Below, piece by piece: positions 55,683 to 64,000 of a DNA stretch of 64,000 nt; within the stretch, counting starts at the first letter, position 1, and each line of letters begins with the position of its first letter. The position numbers were made by a program, and so were the translations under genes. Below the pieces are notes generated by a model that did not search any database, was not told the origin of the DNA, and saw only the letters and a program-made list of their open reading frames with translations. The stretch comes from Batkoa obscura (lineage: Eukaryota > Entomophthoromycota > Entomophthoromycetes > Entomophthorales > Batkoaceae), in assembly GCA_030770535.1 (NCBI GenBank), contig JASVEC010000030.1:124001-188000 (forward strand). The letters are read 5' to 3'.

Positions 55683-57785
55683 CATTGAAATATCAAAATC
55701 TGAAGTTAGATTATTTCTTTTTAGATCATAAAATGGCGACAAATGTTTATAAATCAGATATTGACTATTAACCCAAATTATTAGATATCCAACATTACCC
55801 CTATAATTGATACAAAGTATACGTGTAACGTTTTATATGATAATAAACTATTTCAAAGCCTTGACATGCTTTTAGATAAAAATCTAATAAATTTCTCAAA
55901 TTTTAAAATAACTAAAGGATAAATGAAAACAATCTAGAAAAAGCAGTCAAATTTATAGAATGGTTTATAAAAGTAGTCTAACTTTTTGGATAAATCCATC
56001 TGCATAAAGGTATAAAATTGGTATGGTTTGATTTTTTTACAAAATTATATTACTTTAGACATAAGAAAAATTTACTGTTGCAACCAATAACTTTTAAATC
56101 AACTTTAACCTAAAAAGTCAATTATTTTAGAAATTACCTCCTACATAACTGAAGCTAGTGCTTTTTTGGAAGTCTAAAATGAGTAATTAAAGATATATTT
56201 AGAGTAGAGTGAATAGCATTTCAAGTACCTTCCCTTAGGGAAATATAACGCTTAGCATGGCTCTTGCAATTGTTTATCTTATAATAAATTCTTATACAGT
56301 TTTAGTTTAAAAAGGGAAAACGATAGTATGGATATTAAATTAATTTCATATAAACTAAAGTACTAAAACTAGGCACATTTTACTGTTATTAACTCCTTAC
56401 AGTATATTATTACATCACGGCTACAGCAAGAAAAAATTCATCAAATTAAAAAACATTTTGATGACAATTTTGAAAAGTAAACAAAATTAAAAATATCAAT
56501 ATAAACTTTCAGTTTGTTGTTCACTTTGCTTAAAACTATTATTGAGTATTTTCGCTTATTAGATTTTTTACTTGCTGTAGCTGTGATGTGACAATAATCA
56601 ATAAATGTTCAAATTTTAGACCCAAAAGTAGAAAAGTAGTCAAGAAAAGTATCATATTTTATGTTGAAGAATTGGCTTTTAAACTTTTAATAAGTTCTAG
56701 CAGATTACTTAAGTAGCCGCTCTATTTTGTTAAGGTTAACATTAATTGAATAATCAATTATTATAAGTTAACTATGTTAATATTAAAATAATTAAGTATT
56801 TTATTATAATGAATTTAAAATTCCAACGTTTATTCTATAAAATAAAGGCTAACTAATTTTCTTGTTCAAGCTAAGATTAATATTAAAAATAGGTTGGGGT
56901 TTATTTCCTTAGCTATTATGCTGATGTTTTAAATGATATGAAATACTATTGGTGTTTAACTTATTTTGGGGACCAACTGCCCAATAAGCAACTACAAATG
57001 ATTATGGTGGGGATTTGGGGAGAAATTAGCCATGCGTATTGGGTGAATTTGATGTATGATCTCAAGGGTTAGATAAAGGAAATTTTCTTATCTCTCTACC
57101 TGGGCATATTTGTTCAAAATAAATTGGTGCTAACAATATAAGATTTGAAGGTCTACATAGCTCCTAAGAAACCACTTTATTAAATAAAAATAAACTGTAA
57201 ATATAAGGCTAGTTGACAGTTCTATTCTGAACTGATAAAGGAGACAAAACACTATTATATTGAAAAATGTTTTTATCGATAATTCTTTAAGTTAGTTTAG
57301 CTTAGAATTTCAGCCCAAAATATTGAACTCAGTTCTAATACAAATTAAGAGGTAGAATCAAAGTCACAAGGCAAATATTGTCCAATCATAAGGAGTCAAA
57401 AAATGAATTGTTCAACGCCATTTGCTTAAAAAAGTCGTTAACAATTGATGTTGAATTATTAAAACTTAATGCTGAATCATCTCAACTAAATATTAAGAAT
57501 TACTTTATATGATTTGCCAAAGGAGAAAATCTAAAAATTATAAAATAATGTTATTGTTTTTTAAGCCTTCATAGTTTAACAAAATTTGAAGTTTTTGAAA
57601 TTTTGTCAAAATAGAAGCATTTAATTGGATAATGTACATGGGGTTTTAAATTTAGCTCACTTTTCCACCAATTAAATATAAACATTAGTCAATCCTATAA
57701 TTTATTACGTTGACTGGAAGCTATAAAAGTTCGCATTATGAAGGCCTCCTTTCTTATAAGTAATTCTTTTAATTAAATTTTAAAT
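55683..57785. other. Gene-free stretch
   Basis: No gene recognised. Contains the inverted-repeat element at 56412-56589 and, at the right end, the 14-3-3 promoter. Confidence 0.45.
56412..56589. mobile_element. Miniature inverted-repeat element, another family (about 178 bp)
   Basis: Terminal inverted repeats of about 25 bp with two mismatches: ACATCACGGCTACAGCAAG on the left, CTTGCTGTAGCTGTGATGT on the right, each followed inward by an A/T tract. The non-coding centre has no similarity to M105. No clear target duplication. Confidence 0.7.
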
Positions 57786-58866
57786 ATGTCTGCCGTAAGT
57801 CACATAGTTCATAATATTAACAATATCTAATTCTGTTTTTAAAATTATAGAGTCGTGAAAATCAGGTATGTTAATAAGCTGCTTGTTATAAGCATTTCCT
57901 AATACTTGAGGTTTTTAGGTTTATATGGCCAAGCTTGCTGAACAAGCTGAACGTTATGAAGGTAAATATATTTAATAACTCGATATAAGTAACTAAAATC
58001 TTTTAGAAATGGTCAACTTCATGAAGGTAAAAGAAATAGGAAACAACCAATATTAAAATTCTAAAAATTTGTTTTTTTTGTACTTATTATAGGATGTTGC
58101 TAAGGTATTATTTCTATTATTATAACCCACTATTGTTCTAACTGGTTTAAAGCTTGATGTTGATTTGACCGTTGAAGAACGTAACTTATTATCTGTTGCT
58201 TACAAAAACGTCATTGGTGCCCGTCGTGCCTCCTGGAGAATTATCTCTTCAATTGAACAAAAAGAAGAATCCAAAGGTAATGAAGAACACGTTACCAAGA
58301 TCAAGGAATACCGTAAAAAAGTTGAACAAGAACTCTCAAATATCTGTGAAGACATCCTTGCTCTTCTAGATGACCATCTCATCAAGTCATCACCAGCTGA
58401 TGCTAATGAGTCAAAGGTCTTCTACTACAAGATGAAAGGAGATTATTACCGTTATCTTGCTGAATTCACTACTGAAGATGTTCGTACCAAGGCTGCTGAC
58501 TCTGCCTCTGAAGCCTATGGTAAAGCCTCTGTCATTGCCAACAGTGAACTTGCCCCAACCCACCCAATCCGTCTTGGTCTTGCCCTTAATTTCTCAGTGT
58601 TCTACTATGAAATCATGACTTCACCAATGAAGGCTTGTGATTTAGCCAAGAGTGCTTTTGATGAAGCTATTGCTGAATTAGATACTCTTTCTGAAGATTC
58701 TTACAAAGATTCTACTTTGATTATGCAACTTTTACGTGATAACTTAACACTCTGGCAAACTGACATAGGTGACAGTAAGTTTTAGATATCATAAATTAAA
58801 GTTTTGATTTTAATATTATTAGATCTCCAAGAGAATGCTGATGCTGATGAGAAAGCCGAAGCTTAA
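57786..58866 (+). CDS. 14-3-3 protein
   Basis: Seven exons: 57786-57794, 57851-57865, 57919-57961, 58007-58026, 58093-58104, 58153-58774 and 58823-58866. They keep frame and encode 254 residues. The first five exons are only 9, 15, 43, 20 and 12 nt. Landmarks: [16 protein letters not shown] (helix 1), [20 protein letters not shown] with phosphopeptide-binding Lys/Arg, [28 protein letters not shown], and [20 protein letters not shown] before the acidic tail. 14-3-3 dimers bind phosphoserine/threonine proteins across signalling and metabolism. The large exon uses many C- and G-ending codons (AAG, GCC, ACC), unlike its surroundings, fitting very high expression. The donor at 58775 (GTAAGT) is chosen over the GTGACA at 58769 because it restores DNLQENAD. 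Confidence 0.95.
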
Positions 58867-59997
58867 ATTTGAGCTAAATATTTTAGTAGAATCTCTAAAC
58901 GTATCCTCTTTAAGTGATCCCGATATTATTACTAAATTGCTTCAATTTTAAGAATAAATTTATTATTTTAGTATATTCTTCATTGTAGATAGGGATTGTT
59001 ATAATAAATATTTATGAATTTTTAATAAATGTAGTTATAGTCATAAACACATCGTTATGATTTATATATTATCAGTATTTTAATATAAAACACTTATTAA
59101 AATATTCATAGATCACTAAAACATGATGATTTGTATTGATATATAAAAGTGTATATTAAATATAATGAGTTTCCTCTTTACAAAGTTATATTGCTTATTA
59201 TGAAAGTCAAATAATATATAGTAAGTTATATTATTTTCAACTCAAATTTTAAATAATTTAAATTGGTTTATAAATAATATACAATGATGATGTAATTTAT
59301 AGTAATAATTTTACTATAAAAATTGGTTAATTAAACAAACGCATAAATAGAATATTAATATTTCAGTTTTCATTAATAAATATAAAAGTTAAATGATTAT
59401 ATAATTTACTATTTAAAATTCAGCAACAAACTGTATGAACTCTATATTAAGTTTGAAACTCCTTACTATGTTTGTTTCAAAACTGTCATAAAAATTTAAA
59501 AATTCACTGCTAAATCTTGGATTGTTATTCTACTCTAATTTAAAGTTTATGTAAAAATGATCTCAAACCAAAAAAAATCCTTCCAAGGTTTATTGTAGTT
59601 TAACTAGTTTTAATTTGGCCTTCTATAATACTAGTATTACATATTCAAGTTTTTTGGTTATACTCCAGAAACTGACTGTATGGTTTATTTATAAAGAAAC
59701 TATGGAAGGTCAATAAAAGAAAAAACATAAAAGTGGAGACTCATTAAACGTTTTGTCATCAATTACAAAAAACTTAATCGGAGAAAGAGATAAAGTCCCT
59801 AAAGACTTAAGACCTCTTTTAAATTGATTTCAAACTTCATTATACTTAATTCTTTTTTATAAATGAAATTTTATGACTAATCATAGTGTTTTATCAGGTT
59901 TGTTATATTCAATAATATTCTTTCATAATTTATAATATTCAAATAATAAAAAGTAAATCAATCAAAATATATATTTAATCAAGTCAATTATAGACAG
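58867..59997. other. Gene-free stretch
   Basis: 3' flank of the 14-3-3 gene. No gene or repeat recognised. Confidence 0.5.
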
Positions 59998-62047
59998 CTA
60001 TATCCCAAAAGCATCTAAAAACACCTGTTCCCAAACTTTAAAAGAATTAAAAGCAGTTTTGGAATTATAACTAAGATGTTTGTCCGCAGGAATCCAGGTA
60101 AATTCCAGTGGACGAAGTCTTTTGAATTTAGTAGAATAAACCTCACGAGACGTAAAAGGGAATTCAGAGTTTGTCTTAAATGGCTTTGGAACATCTGGGT
60201 GATTGGATAAACCTGGTAACTTAACTCCAAATTCGACCAATTGGAATAGTGTACGCAATCCACCAGCCATTGATCCTACAGTAGCTTCTTGATACTTAAG
60301 CCCTCCAATTGAATAACTTTTCACACCATGTATTTCTTGTAACCCATTAGCTAAAAATGCGCATCCTGAATAACACACTGAATTCGATAACATCATTATA
60401 TCTTCTGTTTTAAATGATTGAGAGTATTATCAAGTAATGGTTTTAGAGGGTTCTCAGAGCACTTGTATTGGATCAAATTTGTATATTTGCTGTTTTTATT
60501 TAGCCCCCGGTTACATATCTTAGGTTCTTTAAAGTAATCTATATTATCAATTGGGGATCTGTTTGGTTGCATAATATCTTTTTTAATATCAAAGCCAGCA
60601 GAATCAAGAGTTTTAAGCACTTCAAAGAAAACTGGATCATAATGAATATCAGCGCTAAATCTATTGATTTGTGCATTAGGAAACAAATAATCTAAAATAT
60701 CATAGGGACAACATATCTGTCCTCCACCACTGTTACTTAGTTCTAATACCAATTTACTAGCCTTATTGTTTTTTAAGCTTTGAAATGCTTCGCGGATTTC
60801 AATATCTCAAAGTTTTCCATCGTTAGGTGAAAAATCAGGTATGATAACAACATCAACTTCACCATGAAGTAAATAGGATTTAATGTATATCCCATCAAAA
60901 AGTGGTGATAAAAAAGGATTACCTCCTCTCATTATTTCAAAATCAATACTTTGATCTATTTTTAATCCTTTGATATCATTCAAGCCATTAATGTTTAGTT
61001 CAAGATCCTCAGGCTGAGATGTTTTCACCATATGGGGATGTATTTTTTTGTTTAGGAACTTTGCTGACAGTTTTTCCACTCAAATAGCCCTTAAAAAATG
61101 AGAAAAGTGATGAAACTAAAAAAAACATCCTCATATGCTGAATATAACAGAAAGATTTCATAAAATTCATAAAAAGATCATAATTTTGTGGTACTAAAAC
61201 AATATAAGGAACCATAACTCTTTGTTCTTGTTCATCTACTATAAAAGTGAAAGTTATGTTTTATTTCTTTGGGGGATATTTGTTGAAGCAAATGCTCCAT
61301 GATTTATACCCTAGTTTCCATTTTCTTGTATAACTCTAGCTGTAGCAGAGTTAATGCATGCATTGACATCTCTAGAGAAGCCAATATATTCTTTGCTATA
61401 TTCTTGAAGATACTCTAATGGTGTAAGCCATTGATATCTATTATTTCTTTTCCAGCATATCTGGCTATCTTTACCCCAACTAACTTCCATGCTTCAATAA
61501 GTTCCGTTAAGTACTCAAGTTTCTCAAGCACTTTAACTTTAATTTCTCCCCATTGGTTTTCTTCTGTGAATACTGGAAAAGGCTGCTTAAATTCAAACAT
61601 GGTGGCACAGTTTGATCTATATCTAAGATGATCGTCATATAAGGAGGTGATAAATTTTGTAATTGAATTGTGATATTCATTTTCAGATTTATATGGCTTT
61701 GATACCATCTTAGCCAGTTCTTTTCTGATATTAATATTACTTGGGATTTTAAATTCAGGAGAGCGTTCAGCTATATCAATGAATATATAAATTGACAAGG
61801 CCTTGTTAATAGTGTCATATACTGAATTCTTTGTTTTAGGAGCCAATTTAATCATATTTAAATATGACATTGTTTCTTGATAACTTACTACAGGCTTTTT
61901 AGAAATTATTGCGCAGGGGTCAACATCTTCAACTTCTGTAGAGTTGATTAAAATGGGTGATAAGAGTAAGTAAGTTAATGGCTTAGTAAACATTTTGTTT
62001 ATAAAAAATATCGATTTTCTTATATGCCTATATATATTTAAAGCCAT
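59998..62047 (-). pseudogene. Decayed S41-family (CPAF/tail-specific-like) secreted peptidase gene
   Basis: Homologous pieces run in order on the minus strand. From 62047: a start with a likely signal peptide (MFTKPLTYLLLSPIL), then a helical N-domain to NG near 61425. Then come a piece to about 61215, a piece at 61215-61136 ending in FMKSFCYIQH, a piece at 61030-60396 with LELSNSGGGQICC, and 60396-59998 with SVCYSGCAFLA, a likely catalytic-serine region, and HGVKSYSIGG. S41 peptidases of this fungal type have LxxxSxxGGG and a later SxxA serine motif. At least three frameshifts, two internal stops and an M105 insertion at 61031-61135 separate the pieces. The level of similarity suggests fairly recent loss. 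The family call is moderate. Confidence 0.6.
61031..61135 (+). mobile_element. M105 foldback MITE inside the peptidase relic
   Basis: TATGGGGATGTATTTTTTTG ... ACATCCTCATA, TA at both edges. Length 105 bp, so it does not add stops in its own antisense frame but shifts the host frame. Confidence 0.9.
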
Positions 62048-62656
62048 GCCATGCTATACTTAAATTTGAGCATGAACAATATTAAATAAAGAATACTTTA
62101 GATTGAATTTATAAACATTCAGATGCTTAATTCCTAAATCTAATATATTTTGAAAACTAAAAAAACGATTGTATAACCTAGTTTATTATTACACTATCTG
62201 CTTGTATTTTTGAGATGAATATAAGACATGGCCAAGTTTTAAATTAAATAACTCAATAAACTATGCACTATTCCACTACTTTTAGACTCTTTTTTAAATA
62301 ACAGAAATTTATATTAAATTGAGAGCAATTACTTAACCTGAGTTTTAGGATAAATGTTGGGACAGACACATTTGTAAAACTAAATTTGTGAGTATTTTTT
62401 AGTAAAACCATTTAATATAAACTACATGAAGGTTTTTTATATGAGCTATTGCTTCAAAAGCAATCATTTATCAAATCTTATTTTTATAAATTTAAAAATC
62501 ATAATAAAAATTAAAAGCGTTATATTTGAATTTAGTTCAAAAGTTACACTTTTAGACTATTTAAGAAGACTTAAAAATATTGAAGTAGTGACAATGACAA
62601 TGTTAACTTTGTATCCTAAAAATCACAATCTAGAAGAACTTGCAAAAGTAATTTTA
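62048..62656. other. Gene-free stretch
   Basis: Nothing recognisable. An 87-codon + strand frame at 62426-62689 runs into the tRNA gene and is not credible. Confidence 0.5.
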
Positions 62657-62729
62657 TGCTCCCTGTGGGGATCGAACCCACGACCTTGAGATTATGAGAC
62701 TCACGCGCTGCCAGCTGCGCCAAAGAAGC
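62657..62729 (-). tRNA. tRNA-Met (anticodon CAT)
   Basis: A 73-nt cloverleaf on the minus strand with no intron. The acceptor GCTTCTT pairs with AGGGAGC (with G-U wobbles). The D arm has an A-box-like TGGCGCAGCTGGCAGCG. The anticodon loop CTCATAA has CAT in the middle. The T arm is GTGGGTTCGATCCCCAC, a perfect B box. The loop sequences and the non-A1 start suit the elongator rather than the initiator methionine tRNA. A run of T is not obvious just downstream. Confidence 0.95.
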
Positions 62730-62811
62730 TATTCGTTGTTTGACTAAATAGTGAGACTTAATTAAACATCATTGTCTTTTGCTCCAATTGATATCATACT
62801 AACAATAAACA

Positions 62812-62915
62812 TATGGGTGTGTATTTTTGACTCCATCACTTTTTCAGTTTTTTAAACACTATTTAGCTAGAAAATTTGTTAGTAAAATTCTTAAATACAA
62901 AAATATATCCCCATA
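62812..62915 (-). mobile_element. M105 foldback MITE
   Basis: TATGGGTGTGTATTTTTGAC ... ATATCCCCATA. Lies 82 bp upstream of the tRNA gene. Confidence 0.85.
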
Positions 62916-63097
62916 TATTACACAAATTTGAAAAAAAATATTAAAAATATTAAAATATCAAAAGAGTTTATAATAATAGTAATTATAATTAAAGCTTAGT
63001 TTAAGAAAGTTCAAACAATATTACTTTATAAAACAAAAACTTGAAAAAAACTAAATGATAATAATTTTTTAGCCACTTTCAATAAAAATAACACTTA

Positions 63098-63200
63098 TAT
63101 AGGGATGTATTTTTGTGTTTAACAATTTTACTAACAATTTTTCCACTTAAATAGTGCTTAAAAAATAGAAAAACTAATGAAACCGAAAAACACCCTCGTA
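63098..63200 (+). mobile_element. M105 foldback MITE
   Basis: TATAGGGATGTATTTTTGTG ... ACACCCTCGTA, TA at both edges. Confidence 0.88.
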
Positions 63201-63936
63201 TAATGAATTAATAGAAAAAAATTATAATAATAGAAAATATAAAGTAAAACAATTTATTTTTTAATATATTATATAAAATAATTAAAATACTATTAATTAA
63301 AATTATGTTAAAGTATGATTTAATAGCATTATATAAGCTCCATTTTGATTAGCCTTAGATTTATTATAATAATTTTTTTAGTTGCCAAAATTTGGAATTA
63401 TTAAACAACTTTATTATAATGTTAATTTATATTTTAATTTAATAAAATATTTTTTAACTAAAAATACCAAAATTCAAATTCAAAATTTATTTTCATTTTT
63501 ATTTTTATTTTTCAATCTTTGTAGTAGAATTTCCTAAAAAAAGAGAGCTGTTTCTGGAAATACTAATGTCTTTTTTAATAAGTTATTTAGTCTAATAAAG
63601 TAGGTTGAATAATAGCATATTGTTTTTAAACTTTATTATAAAAAATATTTGATAAAATTAGTATCATAATTATGCATTATTTATTAAACTATTCAAAACA
63701 AAATAATTTATTAAAATGATAGAACCAATTATGGTTACTCTATTTCCATAAGCATACAATTTTTTATTGTTTTTATATAGTTTTACTTTAAAATAAAACT
63801 TAAATTCAGTAGCAAGGATTGAAGTGAGTATATAAAGAGGCTTAACATACTTTAATCAAAACTATCCCTACTGCTTTCATGTTAATTATGGTTGTGCTTC
63901 TTCTATATTTTACTTATTACTATTAACAGTTTAGTA
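63201..63936. other. Gene-free stretch
   Basis: Very AT-rich. Nothing recognisable. Confidence 0.45.
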
Positions 63937-64000
63937 TACGGGGACATTTTTATGGTTTCTTTGGTTTCTCTATCTTTTAAGCGCTATTTGAGTGGAAAGA
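63937..64000 (-). mobile_element. M105 foldback MITE, cut by the window end
   Basis: TACGGGGACATTTTTATGGT, then TTTTAAGCGCTATTTGAGTG up to the last base. Confidence 0.8.

Noticed and set aside
62426-62689. 87-codon frame as a gene
   Set aside because: It runs into the tRNA-Met gene on the other strand, and its end is simply the tRNA sequence.
2680-64000. M105 elements as introners (intron-generating elements)
   Set aside because: The ends are TATGGG...CCCATA, with no GT or AG at the boundaries. None of the introns in the intact genes resembles the element.
2680-64000. M105 as a CRISPR-type or tandem repeat array
   Set aside because: Copies occur in both orientations with irregular unique DNA between them, and they have inverted terminal repeats. 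This is a fungal nuclear genome.
1-64000. LTR retrotransposons or other virus-like elements
   Set aside because: I saw no paired long terminal repeats and no recognisable polymerase, integrase or capsid frame.

Overview
The window is strongly AT-rich nuclear DNA of a fungus. The genes have many very short GT-AG introns (about 45-100 bp, often with a CTAAC-like branch site) and fungal-type products: a forkhead factor, a Mif2/CENP-C protein, a fungal-type cystathionine beta-lyase, MFS permeases and F-box/LRR proteins. A mitochondrial EF-Tu and the complex I subunit NDUFA2 show an aerobic mitochondrion, which argues against the equally AT-rich anaerobic gut fungi. Extreme AT content plus many F-box/LRR copies would suit an Entomophthoromycotina (Conidiobolus-like) genome; that placement is inference.

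Layout. 1-5500 is repeat-rich: an F-box/LRR gene running off the left edge, a broken paralogue and several miniature elements. 5500-14130 is gene-dense: a WBP4-like splicing factor, a 2140-residue UNC80-like protein and NDUFA2. 14130-18850 is repeat and relic DNA. 18879-24871 carries a METTL15/RsmH-type rRNA methyltransferase, Mif2/CENP-C and cystathionine beta-lyase. 25800-36120 has repeats, an F-box relic and two tandemly duplicated monocarboxylate-type permeases with conserved upstream DNA. 36347-45537 has the forkhead factor, a SANT plus U-box protein and mitochondrial EF-Tu. 45540-49300 is relic and repeat DNA. 49641-54496 carries an RPA34-like Pol I subunit, cyclin H and a DHA2-type permease. 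54600-64000 holds a 14-3-3 gene, a decayed S41-type peptidase gene, a tRNA-Met(CAT) and more repeats.

The main structural feature is a family of foldback miniature elements of about 105 bp (called M105 here), with TATGGG-type terminal inverted repeats and mostly TA target sites. I count 33 full, partial or variant copies. None lies in an intact gene. Four lie inside decaying genes. Neighbouring copies are often separated by about 150-210 bp.

The most interesting gene is the UNC80-like protein. UNC80 is known as an auxiliary subunit of the animal NALCN leak channel, whose fungal relative is Cch1/Mid1. The genes otherwise look like ordinary unlinked housekeeping and transport loci; I see no operon-like or cluster logic apart from the permease duplication. 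All exon structures were worked out by eye from splice consensus and reading frame.
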